Source of the DNA: Styela clava
Taxonomy: Eukaryota > Chordata > Ascidiacea > Stolidobranchia > Styelidae
Length of the DNA stretch: 64,000 nucleotides
Direction: 5' to 3'
Assembly (NCBI RefSeq): GCF_964204865.1
Contig: NC_135255.1
Location: 14,537,135 to 14,601,134, forward strand
Shown here: piece after piece, positions 1 to 22,100 of the stretch
Position numbering within the stretch: the first letter of the stretch is position 1
Layout of the letters: every line of letters begins with the position of its first letter
The notes under the pieces: generated by a model
The model's input: the letters and a program-made list of their open reading frames with translations, nothing else
What the model was told of the DNA's origin: nothing
The model's database searches: none
Position numbers and translations under genes: made by a program

Positions 1-9066
<9,066 letters not shown>

Positions 9067-9128
9067 GCTTAGCGCAACTAAATATATCGTATTGAAATAA
9101 AGTACAAAAGAATTGAATTGTTATTTTC

Positions 9129-9192
9129 AAGCGTATTATTACTGAAAATGCAAGATTTGGCTATACCATGCATTTTCAGTAATAATACGCTT
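9129..9192. repeat. Perfect 24-bp inverted repeat upstream of GH1 start
   Basis: Arms 9129-9152 and 9169-9192 are perfect reverse complements (core GCGTATTATTACTGAAAATG) around a 16-base spacer. The hairpin lies 63 bases upstream of the GH1 start codon, so it would fall in the promoter or 5' UTR. It could also be a very short fold-back transposon. No target duplication was found. Confidence 0.85.
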
Positions 9193-9819
9193 TTTCGTTG
9201 ACAGCGAAGTGCCAAGGAAAATTGCCTCGAATAAATAAAAAAAAACTGCCCTGATACTGAGAACCTCTTTATAATCTTTTTTATCATAGATTCCTTGAAA
9301 TGCATAAAATAATATGTACAGTCTCAGCTCACTACATTGTTTTTTTCCATAAAACAAGGAGGTGAACACGCCATGAACAGATTATGCAATCTAAAAAGAC
9401 TGCCGAATCATTTCACGTGCATATCCCTGCGACCACGTTTACGAGACTATTGTTTCCCGGATTATCGCACCCGCGTATTCTGCTCAGTTTGCACTTTTGA
9501 CGAACATATTTGCTGATCACCTACAGAGAAAAGGCAAATTTATTTGTTTGGAAGCCACGGTAATAAAAAAAAAAGAGAACGACCATTGTATGCCACCGTT
9601 CGAGAAACACAATTGAAATATGCAGAAGAAACGGTGGCCAATTCAACAGAATATTGGAATATGAATACACACATCAACTCAAAAACGCTATTCTCAATGT
9701 TCATTCCATTTAGTCAGCGAATATTTACATAATTGTAAAAATCACTGTATGGACTTATAGGCAAAACGGAAAATGGAAATAGTAGAAGTGTATTTAATTT
9801 AGCATGCACATCAGAGTCC

Positions 9820-9905
9820 AGCAGTGCTTAAAACCTGGCGAGGGTGTTTTTCTCAAATCTCACACTTTTACATTAGCGGCTGGGTTCTGCAGAAGATCCT
9901 AAATC
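9820..9905. repeat. Dispersed repeat, similar to 19562-19650
   Basis: Both places share the order GGCGAG/GGCAGG, TTCTCAAATCTCACA, TTTT-CATTA-GGC, with scattered differences. The second copy lies in FANCM intron 5. Superfamily not assigned. Confidence 0.5.
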
Positions 9906-11167
9906 AGAATCGTTCAAGGCTGATATATCCTTGCAATTAAGCTGGCAAGACTCCAAGGTCAAGTGAATGATCTCGTGAAAACATATGCAACATAAATTGC
10001 TCAATACAACGTAATGTTTGCAATGCTCGCAAATTGTTTCATTTTATGATACAGTAACCTGAGAGAATGGCGAATTATGATTACATTTTCAATTGCGCTG
10101 GACGCCGTATGTTTGTTCAAAGTTATCGCATATAATTTCAGGTGGTCCGACGGATGTCTGTGTTTATTCGCATTCTAAATATTAAAAAATGAGTGATTTC
10201 TCGATCGTATTTCATTTTCGAGTGCCTCCGAATCTCATACGTTGGGAAATCCTAAGACTCCATCGTCCGGGTAAAGAACTTCAACTCATTTTCGGATTTA
10301 ATTCCGCAACGGACAATTGAGTTTGTTTCAAAATATTCCGATAGCCATAAAATATTCTCCCTTTTAATGCGATTATACATGCTATGCTATTATATTCATG
10401 CTATGATGTAGCATACTGAAACTGTGTTATTCTGCTTATCTAACTGCCTAACGCATTATTATACTGTGCTATACATTAGCTATACTTTGAGCTGGGAGAA
10501 AAGCGAAAATGATGGGTATACAGAGCAGAATATACTTAAATTATGACTGCCATTAATTCATAATAAGTTTTTTCAGTAAAGTTTTGGAAACGTGCCATCG
10601 AATTGGCATCTAATTGCACAGTTTGATCGTCAGTTGCTGAAATTGTGTAGCATAAAGTTTGCTGAATTCGCGCAGTTCAAACTCGCAGCATCTCCTAAGG
10701 GCATATTGGTAGACTGCATAAATGAAAACGAGTTAGTGATTTGGTATGAATGATGACAATACAAAAACCATGTATTGCCATAATATTACATAAAGTTTTG
10801 TTACGTGATCCATTTCAAACATATGAGCATGACATTTTAACTTAACAATATTGAACTCTTGCCAAGAAACAATACCTTGCCTCTTTAGCTTTCATATTAC
10901 CGAAAAACTAGTTAAAATTTCTCATGTTTGTGAAAGTGCTTTATTATCAGATGAAAAGATTAATGTTTGATGAAATTCAAGCAATTATTATTTTGCACAG
11001 ATAAGAGATTTTATCTCTGCCTAGTAAACAGAAATTCTCCAACATGCCAACTTTGTTATTCACAATAAACACACGGGCGATCGCTAAAATAGGTACCACC
11101 AATGATGATTCATACATTTATTTCATATTAACTCCATAATTTAGTACAGTGTTTGTTTTATTGGACA

Positions 11168-11376
11168 CGTAGTGGACCTATAGACGTTTTGTTATTACGT
11201 TCTTGTGGTTCTTGTTCTTCATTATAGAATTTTATCGTTATGGAAAAATCGTCTTTCTCTATGATTACCGGACCAATTGCTTTGAAATTTTCAATGGTTA
11301 AAGATTGTATTTTCCGCTGGAATGTTTTTACTTATATTTATTTCAAATATTTCTGTGGACTTGATAGGATTTGATG
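11168..11376 (+). repeat. Dispersed repeat family B copy
   Basis: Contains ACGTTTTGTTATTACGTT, GGACCAATTGCTTTGAAATT, CAATGGTTAAAGATTGT and ACTTATATTTATTTCAAA, matching 36897-37090 in the same order and orientation. Function and superfamily unknown. Confidence 0.6.
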
Positions 11377-11916
11377 GCATTTCACCATAATCTTAATACT
11401 GATAAAAAAGTCAGTTGGTAAATATTCAAATGGCATTTCACCGTAACTTGAATACCTTTTTAAACGCGTTACACGGCTGTGGTTGACGGTTACAACAGTT
11501 TAGACCGCTAAATAGCATTACAGGTTGGATATACTGTCAGATTTAGGCTAAAAATGCCCCTGCCATACGCCAGCCCCTCCCACATGGCGCGACTCGAAAA
11601 CAAAACTAATTGTGGTAAACATAACTAATATATGATTGAATATTTTACCTATTGAATTTATTATAAATGTTTTATAGTATAATATTCTGAATGCTGTGTA
11701 TACGACATCATATGTATAATATTTAACAACGCTGTTTCGCCCAGTGTCACGCTTAGGGTTACCAACTATGAAAAGTTTCAATAAAGGACATAGATTACCG
11801 TCATCATTTATTTTGTAACTTGCAAGAAAGAACAATATAGAACAATGAAATAAAAATTATATACAAGCTAAAAAGATATATAAAATGTTCATTTACTCTT
11901 CATTTAACATCAAGCT

Positions 11917-13320
11917 CTAATTTTGAAGTTGCATAAGTTTATAATTCTTAAAGTTATATTTGTTCTGACTCTTTGCTGACTTCAGCAATTGTGAGTCACG
12001 TTTTATTTTTTCCGAAAATTCACGACACTTGTCTTTCTAGTTAAAGTACATTCGAAGCTCACTTTTCATCAGTTGTATGGAGCATCTGTTCCTTTCACTG
12101 CGCCATTTAGAATTTAGATGACATTTCACTAGAAATGCTTTCACAATAAGCTAAGGCTCCGGGAATGGAGAGCACAAATGAAAATATTTTGAAACATTAA
12201 CACACTTAAGATTGTGATTTACTGCTTGTTGTTTTACATTCTGTGAACAGTTTAGTGCTTTGAAATGTGCCAAAAAATTCTTGAATGAGTGCAACTTCAT
12301 CAAATAGGTCATCCATATTCAAATTAAGTTTATCTTTTAGCTTCAAATGCTCTACAATTTTTACAAGTGTCTGATATTTTGGAGAAAGATTATCCAAAAA
12401 AGATAATTTTGATAATTTTCCAAATGTTGAATTTTCATCAAAGTCAAATCTTTTTTCTAAAAACGTTATTGCAGAGTCGAAAAATGTTGGTGAACATCAT
12501 ACCCAAAATATTCTTTATCAGATGGAGATTTTAATCTATTTTTTAATTTAGTAAGAATAATGAAAACATATGCTGTTGAAGTTTCATTTTTTCCAGTTGT
12601 TAACAGCTAATTTAAATATCTCCATTACATGTTGTGAGAATATTAAATACATTTCAATAAGCTGAGGAACTTCTGTTGACTCATTCTCAATCATAAGAAG
12701 TTTAAGTAATTGTTTGGAATATTTCTCATTATGATTTAATATTAGACTTACTGCCTCAAAGGTGACGCTGCTCGACAACCTTCTCTGGTTTATCGCGTCT
12801 CCCTTCACACTGAAATGTAATTTTTCATTTTTTTCAATTTTGTTCGTCAATGTTTACATTCGGTTTGTGATAAAATAAACTACTGACTGATATTCAGCTG
12901 GTCTGCTCAGGAAATAAGGAACTTAGAGCTTTCCAAGAAAGTAAGATTCTTTCGACGCATGGGTACAGAGATAGCCACCTAGTAGGTAGGTACGCCTACA
13001 TGGCGCAGAATTTCATGAAATTCCTTCTCTACAAATATATGAAATTCTATAAGAGTTTCTCGTCTTTTTGCTGACATTGAGACACGACTGTAAATTTTTA
13101 ATATAATTCAATTTTCAATATATATAATAAATTTTCAATACAATAATTTCAATGTCAACATTCAAATTTCCCAAAGCAAATTTCAATGTATTGTGTACAA
13201 TGTGTGCACTGCAGTTAGACTTAATAATACCATCATTTAGTGCGCGAACATTAGTATAAAAAGAATGTTTTTCTCCAAAGTTGCAATTGCTGCACTTAAA
13301 CAAGAAACTCTTCCTCAATC
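11917..13320 (-). pseudogene. Decayed hAT-superfamily transposase (KIAA1586/ZBED-like)
   Basis: Read on the minus strand in order: CSAHIVHNTLKFAL with DIEIIVLKIY (about 13120-13215), VTFEAVSLILNHNEKYSKQL and MEIFKLAVNNWKK (about 12584-12780), TAYVFIILTKLKNRLKSP, FFDSAITFLEKRFDF, then the C-terminal dimerisation part LSIPGALAYCES, RNRCSIQLMKSELRMYF and LLKSAKSQNKY (stop at 11917-11919). These are landmarks of hAT transposases of the type domesticated as KIAA1586-like proteins. The frame changes near 12584 and near 12490, and an in-frame TAG lies at 12037-12039, so it cannot encode a working enzyme. It could be the source family of nearby hAT-type MITEs, but its own terminal repeats were not identified. 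Confidence 0.75.
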
Positions 13321-13772
13321 AGGTTGTAAATTGTTCATAGTGTTTTTCAAACAAGTGAACATTCCACCCGCACTTTCATCTGCATTCTCGAAGAAATCAA
13401 TAATATAAGTATCTGTGCCATGTTCCAAGCTAAAATAAATATTTCTTTGACTATTTGAGCCGGACCAAAGCGAAATTAAAAAGAATAATTAAAAGCTTCA
13501 AATACATAAACGGAGGCGATTTAAGAACGGAACAATATCAAACACAGTACTATAACTATCGGGCAAAACAATGTTTAAGCCTGGTTGATCAAGTAACAGG
13601 GCATGCATAATACTCGTTGTGTACGTCGTGCTTTTAAGAAAATAAATTGCGAATCTAAAACTCCAGAGATTCGATCAGAGTGAATGAACAAATCACATTA
13701 ATTGAGTAGGTTTTTGGAAGCTGTGAAAGACTGCTATATAATGTATCAGAGAGATCCGAGTATTGTTTAATC

Positions 13773-15221
13773 CAGGGGTCACCAAACTACGGCCCGCGGG
13801 CCGGATCCGGCCCGCGGCGTCATTTTATCCGGCCCGCGATAACACGCAAAAATGGCGAAATATTTTTCCAAAGGAAATTTTCCCGAGCATCGTCTTCCTT
13901 GTTTATTTCGTAAAATTGGCCAATCAGCAAGATGCAAAAGAGTGACGTGATAATAGACCTTTTCGCATTCGCTCAGACACTTTTGTCACCCTGACAGATT
14001 TTCAGTCGTGGTTGTAAACAATACTTCGTTACTTTTAGGTTGTGTTTGGGAAATTTAAGTATGGATCAAACAAATTAAGTCAGTCATCATTTGCCTCCTT
14101 AGGAGTTATAGCTTTAACACTAGTAATGAAAAATTAGTCTAGAAAAAGCAGTGACAAAATAGGTTAAAATTTTCTACCAGTATGCAACGTTTTCTGCAAA
14201 AGATACACTCGTGACGCGTGCTTTCGACCAAACTGTTTACGTTTCTTGTGCTAAAATGAACGTCGAATGTGCATTTTGCGCTAACAGTACTGTAATCCCT
14301 CGCGTACTGCTCCAATTCCACAAGTCACACTAACTTTTGTACTGCTTAAATGCGGATATTCATGTACGTATGTTACAAAAAAATTAAAGTTCATCCGATT
14401 TAAATGAAAACTGCACAATTAGATAGATCTGAGTGAAAATAAGAAAATAATACGAAGTTTGTAAAAAACGGTCAAGAAATATCGGAATTTTAGTACCGCC
14501 CGACAGGCCAATTTTTTTCATAAGGATTGTATTACTTTTTTGATAAGAACTGTAATAAATATGAAAAAAAAACATATCAATCACTAATCTTTCGATCTGC
14601 GTCACATCTATGGAATATTGAGACTATTTCAGGATTTTATTCTGGCAATGGTGTTTTACACCGCCGAAAGATCGTGGCAAATAAACGCTGGAGTTGTGCA
14701 AGCTTTGAATGATGGGAAATTTATTCGCTAATGATAAAAATCAAATACCAGATAATAGTTGTTTATTTTATCTAAATTATGTCAAAATTTTATGGAATTC
14801 CATACTACAGCAAGCAGTCCGTAGTCGTTTTTATGAGCGGTATTCCGACACGGCGTAACGGTACTTAGCAGACGTGATGCGGACATTTTTTGGCGCAAAA
14901 AGGCGAATTTTGTAACATTCCTAATTCATGACTGCAACGTTTTGATAACAGCTAAACTCAGGATAGTTGTCAAGATATGAAAATCTTGTATATATATTTG
15001 TTTTCCTAGGATGTTTGCGATCTATATCCTGCGATATAGATAGAATTTAATATTCAAGTCTTCAGAAATGTAGAATATATATCGTTAACAAATTGAATGG
15101 ATTTCCCAACTTTTGTGAATTTATTGTAGGCCTATTGCATTGACAAAAATATTTGTCCGGCCCGTTTCAACACAGTTTGAGTCATACCCGGCCCGCGGTC
15201 AAAAAAGTTTGGTGACCCCTG
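13773..15221. mobile_element. Non-autonomous hAT element, 1449 bp, 8-bp TSD
   Basis: Starts CAGGGGTCACCAAACT and ends with the matching AGTTTGGTGACCCCTG. Both ends have a GC-rich sub-terminal block (GGCCCGCGG type). Exact 8-bp target duplication GTTTAATC at 13765-13772 and 15222-15229. The 8-bp TSD and CAG...CTG ends are diagnostic of hAT. The interior is AT-rich and I see no transposase in it. It lies about 450 bp from the decayed hAT transposase, but the relationship is unproven. Confidence 0.92.
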
Positions 15222-15229
15222 GTTTAATC

Positions 15230-16134
15230 TATCTAACTTCTAACAGATACAATTAAGTTTGGTCAAATATTTTAATTAATTCTCCCTTTACCGTCCTTCG
15301 CTACCCCATTTCGATTGCAATGAATCTCTGATGCTATATCTTTTATGTGTATAATTACATTTTTGTAATGTCGTTATACACTTTTGTATTTACAATTATA
15401 CCATTCCAATTATAACATTTTTTTTTATATACAGCGTTTACATACATTCAGTAAGTGTGCATCTTATACAAAATAGTGAATGTAATGCAGTGGCCGTATG
15501 GTCGTATCACTTCTCCATGTCTACCGAGTAACATTCTGTATTTTGCATTGTTCTTTGCTTGACAAAACAATAAATCGTTTTGTTTTTCTCTTTACTTACT
15601 TTTTTTTCTTTACTAAAGTTCAATGTGACGAACGAGGGGCCATGGTTCGCCATACGATTGAGCCGCCTTATTCGGCTTCCTTTTCCCCTGGGATAAACAT
15701 GCAAACCCTATCCTAAACGATATGGCGATCGTTCATTAGACATATTTCATTTGCCTAGGTGGTGCACCATTTCGCATTGAGTTGCGTCAATTTTTTTTTT
15801 TTTATAATACGTAGCTAATGATAACTGAAGACGTATCGATATTACCAAAATAAAGCTCAAATCAGCAATGTGAAAAATAAACTTGACTGGTTTTATTATT
15901 TTTAACTATTTGCGTTTGACTACTCTTACCTCCTATCATAAATTAATTGACTCATACCACCACCTATTCTACAGCGGGCCTTTCGAGTCAGACTAGCTGG
16001 CTTTTGCCGTGATTGTAACTTACTTTAATTTTTTTAGGCATACGGTAACTATGCTAATGTATCGTGGATCATTGCTGCATTACTGAACTTTATTGACTAG
16101 GGGTTTATTATAGTAGTTGTTGCAATTTTTTGCA
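15230..16134. other. Upstream region of FANCM
   Basis: Between the hAT element and the FANCM start. Apart from the SINE tail at 15627-15718, I see no recognisable feature. The FANCM promoter and 5' UTR should lie in the last few hundred bases. Confidence 0.4.
15627..15718 (+). mobile_element. tRNA-SINE 3' tail fragment
   Basis: Contains the family words CATGGTTCGCCATACGATT, CGGCTTCCTTTTCCCC and the end CCTATCCTAAA, in plus orientation. Only the last ~90 bases remain, about 420 bp upstream of the FANCM start codon. Confidence 0.7.
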
Positions 16135-19100
16135 ATGTCGAAGAATCACAATGTCAAACAAAAAACCTTATTTCAAGCCTGGAACAAAAAGGATCCATCT
16201 AAACAGACTAAAAACAATAACACGAAATTCTCGAAAACTAAATATAACAAGTTTGACGATGGAAAAGTTTTCAACGCTCAGCAAGTAGTAGATATGGAAT
16301 GCATTGATGCAATAGATTTGACAGATGACGACCTTATTGAAGCTGCTGAATTAATGGAATCAACAATTGCACTTCCGGGTCATTCTAATATGAACCAAAA
16401 TGAAGGTGAGTTATCAAGCTGTATTAATTCTGTTATTGTTGTACCGAGTATTGCAACACTGCAATTTTATGTCACTCCTGCCCTCTTGGTCTAGTTATCT
16501 TACAGATTTACGAGTACTGAAATATGATGTTTAAAATATCATATTATTATTTTTTGGGAATGTTTTATTTATATTTATCAAAAACAAAATCACAGAGTAG
16601 TTAATTACAAGATTTCAGAATATATTGCGCTTTCTTACCGCCTTGATATTGCAGTATTGACTGAGGTGCAATTATGAAGATGATAATGACAGATTATATA
16701 GTTAGTGACCAAAATCATTATGCTCCGTGATTCTTGCTATAAAAATTGATTTCTAAATAAATATGTCGGATATAGTATTTCCTCATTGCATTTAAATTTC
16801 AATATTGCATGATTACCAAGTGCAATATGTTTATAACTTGAGATTATTTTATTTCCATTTTTACAGTTGAATATATTGATGGATTTGAAAACTCTCTTGG
16901 ACATATTTGGATTTACCCAACAAACTATCCTATTCGTGAATATCAATTTTCAATAGTGAAAAGTTCATTGATGAAGAACACACTAGTATCTCTACCTACT
17001 GGTCTCGGAAAAACCTTTATTGCTGCAGTTGTCATGTATAATTTTTATAGGTGGTATCCTCAGGTATTTGCTCAATTTTTATGGCTCTATTTGATACAGA
17101 ATAACAATATTAAATAATATAGTTCGATTTCATAGATAGCATGTTGGTATCACAAGCTGCAGTTCTCTAGTTTGCATCTCATGCTCACCATTTCACTCAG
17201 GGTGTGCTAAATTGGTGACGTTTTATAAAAAGCTGGAGGAAAGCCTGGTACAGATGATACAGATCATACATAGTAGTTCCATCCTTGTTTGATGTGTGTA
17301 AACTCAAAAATGTCTAATTCTTTATAGAAATTTTCATATACAATTTTGTTTTGGTTCTGTTAAAATGTAATTCTACAATTCTTTCGTATGGTCAATAGTT
17401 TGTTTTCACACTACTTTAACACATAAAAGAATGAACTTTGTTATTCTTTCCACTAAAGCCAGTAATAGTGTAGTAAAACCCCCGCTCCCCCCCCCCCCCC
17501 TCCCCATCAAATAAATATTGTTTTGCTCATACGGCTAAAATGCTGAATGTGGTATTGGCATCTTACAATAGCCAGTATATAATGTTACTCTCACCTATAG
17601 GAATTGCCCTAACTACAATATTTGGGAAAAGACTTACAAGCAGTGCATTTATCATATTTCATATTTTTAGGGTAAAATTGTTTTCATGGCTCCAACAAAA
17701 CCTCTCGTTTCTCAACAAATTGAAGCTTGTTATAAAATCATGGGAATACCACTGCAAGATCAAGCTGAAATCACAGGCATGTAAAAAATAATTCAATTTT
17801 CGTATTCCTAATATTCAACGAACACTTATTTTTTTACTTCGAGTGTTTTGCATCAGTGGAGTTCTACTATACCACCCTCTATGTACAGATATGCAAATAT
17901 ATATATATTCTTCCTGCTAAGATCATTGTCATACAATAATAATTGAGTCCATAAGCAAAAATAATGTGTGCAATAACATTGGATTGGTGCTTGAGTTGAT
18001 GCATTTTGCAAATTAATCTCTGGGAACCGCTTGCCATGCAAATCTGATTATCTTACACAGGTTCACTGGTTCAAATCTTGTGGTTGGTGGACTTCTCGTT
18101 GTCATAGGATGGGTCACAATTCAGATAACCACAAGTCTGCTTGCAGTTTCCTCCACCATCATGTCTGTGCATCTGAATCAAATAATTTGTAAACTATTCT
18201 TCTCATACCCAGAGAAGCCTTGGTCCCACATGTGAGATCTTATCGACATTTCAGATGCTATTCTTTTTTTGGGATTGTTCGTTACTAGAGAGTTTATTTT
18301 AGGAACTATTTTATATTAGATATAGAATGCTTGTTAACCCCATGAAATCTGCATTTGGTCAGACCATCTGCTACGGTATTCCATCTTGATGCACAATTTA
18401 TTTCGCCTTTGATTCGTGTGTGACATTGGAGACAAACATAAGTTTTCTACACCTTCCACCAGATATAATCCAGTTTTTTTGAATACTATTGTTCCGATTT
18501 ATTTTTCTTCTCTTCAACAGGAATGACGACTTCTGTACATAAAAGAGAAGCATTGTGGAATTCAAAAAGAGTTTTTTTTCTCACACCCCAAGTCATTAAT
18601 AATGATCTGGCAAGAGGAGTCTGCCCTGCACTGGAAATTAAATGTGTTGTCATTGATGAAGCTCATAAAGCACAGGGAAAGCATGCTTATTGTCAGGTCA
18701 GGTCTTTTATCTCTTTAATCTCTTTAATCTATTGTGATATTGTAAGGATCTTTCACTTGAATATGTAGGAAATATCAGGAATCACAATGCACTATAGTCG
18801 GTACTCCTATAGTATGTGTACCAGGCTAGGGTTAGGCTATAACTTTATTTCGATTTTCCTTATTGTGGTTCTGTTACGAGTTCGGGGACTGTCTGTGTTA
18901 ACCAAGTGAATATACCCCATGCCCATAGTAATCAGTCCCTTTACACAACTTGATGTAAAGAATCTTTTTTCTAAATATTTTCTTTTTTGCTATCTTGTTG
19001 ACTTTCTTGTTGTAGTAGATCTATTTTTTTTCTAACATGTCATATTGTTAACATGTCCAAATTTTATAGTCGTCACTGCCACTGGCCAGAGAATTAATGT

Positions 19101-22100
19101 GTTTAAGCCAGTTATACATACAGCATGCATTCATACAGTACAGAAAGTGGGTATGTCTGGGTCATTTCTTCTTTTTCATTCAAGATTCTTTTTATTGTAG
19201 GTTATCAACCAGTTGGCATCTTGCTCCAGAAATTTTCGTGTTCTTGCTCTAAGCGCAACACCTGGAACTGATGTGAAATCTGTGCAACAAGTATTTTGCT
19301 TTTCATAATATTGTCAGAAAGTAGTTGGAAATGCTCTGAGCTGGAATACAGCAATATATAATCGTTTTTTTGTTTACTTAGAATCATGATTTATGATATT
19401 GATTTCATGGTATTGGGGATAGATCACTGGATCTTTTGTAAAAAACGCCCCCCCCAAACAAAAAAAACGTCACCCTTCGAAATAAAAAATAATTGATTAC
19501 CGGTATTAATTTTATTCATTCCTGGGGGGTTAGCGAAAGCACGATTACTTGAAATTTGGCGAGCGCAATCTGCAGTACCTCAAACGTGGCAGGGGCGTCT
19601 TCTCAAATCTCACATTTTTGCATTAATGGCAGAGGCTTTCCACAAAGGATGTTCATTAAATTTATCATAATTTGAATGAAGTTTGGAATTAATGTATCTA
19701 GATTAATATATTTTAGATTTCAAATAACCATTCATGAATGTTATTAGTTCTGTAAAAATTAAATCTGATCCGTTTAAATTCAATGGTTTGACGATTTACC
19801 AGACGATAGTTTCCGGTGAACCGATTAACCACTTTGGTTCCAAAATCGTGTGCATGTCTTGGACAAATTTGCTCGCAGTTCAAAATAGTCAAGATTCTCG
19901 ATCTGGCTTCACTCAAAAAAAATATTCGCGGCAATTTAGAATTATAAAGATAGACTTTAGAAAATCAAAACTGTTATTCAAAATGCAAAAATTACAATTT
20001 GTATGTGTAGGTAATTACGAATTTGTTGATCTCACATATTGAAATAAGATCAGAAGATTCCATCGATATTCAAAGTTTTTCTCATCAACGGAAAGTCGAA
20101 AAGGTGGTTTGCAAACTTGATGAAACTATGACTAAAATGAAAGACAATTATTTAAAGGTAAAATCATTTAAAATGTTGTTTTGATTAAATTTGTAATTAC
20201 ATGAGTTGATTGAACTCCAGATATCAAACTTGTGACATCAGCATAGATAGCTGCTTTGAATGAGTTTTTATTTCATTGCGTAATGATTTGAATAAATTTA
20301 AACTCCTGGAAAGTTCAGAAGATCTGAGATAATGCTGAAATCCTATGTTTTTTCATTTCAGGTTATCGAAATTTTCACCAAAAGTCTTGTTAATCGTAGA
20401 GCATTATTTGACAGAGAAACCTCAAGTTACTCCAAATATGGTTTGCTAATGGCAAGAGATCAATTTCGTAAAGATCCACCTAGTGGATTGAATGTAGGTA
20501 ACATAGATGAGGTTTTTGCATTCAACTTTTATTTTTTCATGTACCTTTGATCTAAGGATACAGTTAATCCTTTTTTAGGTGAAACTAAAAACAAAAAAGC
20601 ATTGCTCTAATAGCCTACAGCATTTCTCAAACTGTGTTTCGCAGAACACTGCGGGATGGGTATCAAAATTGTGACTAAATTGGTCGCCTTTGGATTGTAA
20701 ATTTGTCTACCAACTGGTGACAAACATGCGTGCATGCGTTGCGAGTCTTAAGCAGACAGAGAGGCCTTGTGCGAGTCTGGAACACACAGCATTATATTTA
20801 TTTTTATCTTATTGAAATAAATCGAGCTGTCAATTTGGAATTCTCCCAGAAGAGTATTGCTAGACAGACCTGTGGCATAAAAGAATATGTTTTAATATTG
20901 GCACAAACTTTTTCCTTTATTCATAGAAATATGAGATGGGTTCAGTTGAAGGAGATTTTGCAACATGTATTAGCCTGTTTCATGGACTTGAACTTCTGCA
21001 ACAACATGGAATGAGATCTTTCTTCATATTTCTTAAAGCAATGATGGAGGGAGATAAAGGTAAATGTACTATATCAAGATATTTTTTACTATCACATTTT
21101 TTTTTTGAGGCATTTCAACACATTTACTCTGTACAACGAGCATCTACTGATCATTAGCAAGAAAATAGCAGCTTCTATTTTGAGAGAACAGATATCTATT
21201 CAATTAGATATTGTGCCGTTTATGGGTGAGGTGTTAGTGTAAAAATATTATACAAAAATCTTCGAAAAACACAAATCTTTACGCTTTTGGGAGATTTACT
21301 TTACTCAAACGTCTGAACATTCAACATTGAATTATTTTCTCAACCATGTCATGTTTAGGCAGATATTAAGAGATGGAATAAGATGCATTGTCTGCTTCTA
21401 CTTGGGTAATAGACACGTTTAGTGATTCTCTGAATATGCTTTCTGGAGAAGTTTGTATCTGTAGATCCTGGTATTAAAAATTGTCATCTAATTTGGGGGC
21501 TAAGCCCTTTTCCGACTATTTGTGTATTTGCAAAAACTGCCTTACCTTCACATCATTCATTCATCCATATTCTTTATATTGAGAACTATTCTGTGCATTT
21601 GCAAAATCTTTTGTTTATTCGAGAGGCTGCCCCTCGCTACTTCAAATAATGTTTATTTATCCAAATTTCCACTTATATATGAGTGCTACTTGTATATGTG
21701 CAAAATCTGCCTTTTATTTGCCAGGCTGATTTATTGCTGCTCCAAATAATAGTCATCGTTTACAAATTTAAATATTGGGTTTTAGTTTTTCATATGCCAT
21801 CAGTTGTTGTCTTGTTTGAAAGGCTTACTCCCTCACTGCTTCAAATAATAGTTATACAACCTAAATTGTATTTATATATATGACTATTGATCGTATGTTT
21901 ACCAAAATTGTTTCTTATTTGGGGTATATAATAGTTTTTCAGTCACCCATTTGCCAAAAATCTTTCTTGTTGTAAGGCTGATTCCTCTCTTCAAACAATT
22001 GTTTTTTACATGAGTACCATGTTGCTTATCTCCTGAAATTTATTCGTACATGTAAGACTGACTCTTTGCTGATTCGAACAATTGTTATGTGTCCAAATTT

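Larger units (their letters stand above)
9193..11916. other. Gene-poor spacer
   Basis: No gene recognised. It holds one copy of an unnamed dispersed repeat (about 9820-9905), which resembles 19562-19650 in a FANCM intron: both read GGC-rich sequence then TCTCAAATCTCACA and a CATTA-GGC word. It also holds a plus-strand copy of repeat family B (11168-11376). Confidence 0.5.

Noticed and set aside
11548..11835. Minus-strand 95-codon frame downstream of the hAT relic
   Set aside because: No similarity to transposase or any family recognised, and it lies beyond the relic's C-terminal stop.
17489..17500. Run of C residues in FANCM intron 2
   Set aside because: A simple homopolymer, prone to sequencing error; no structure beyond that.
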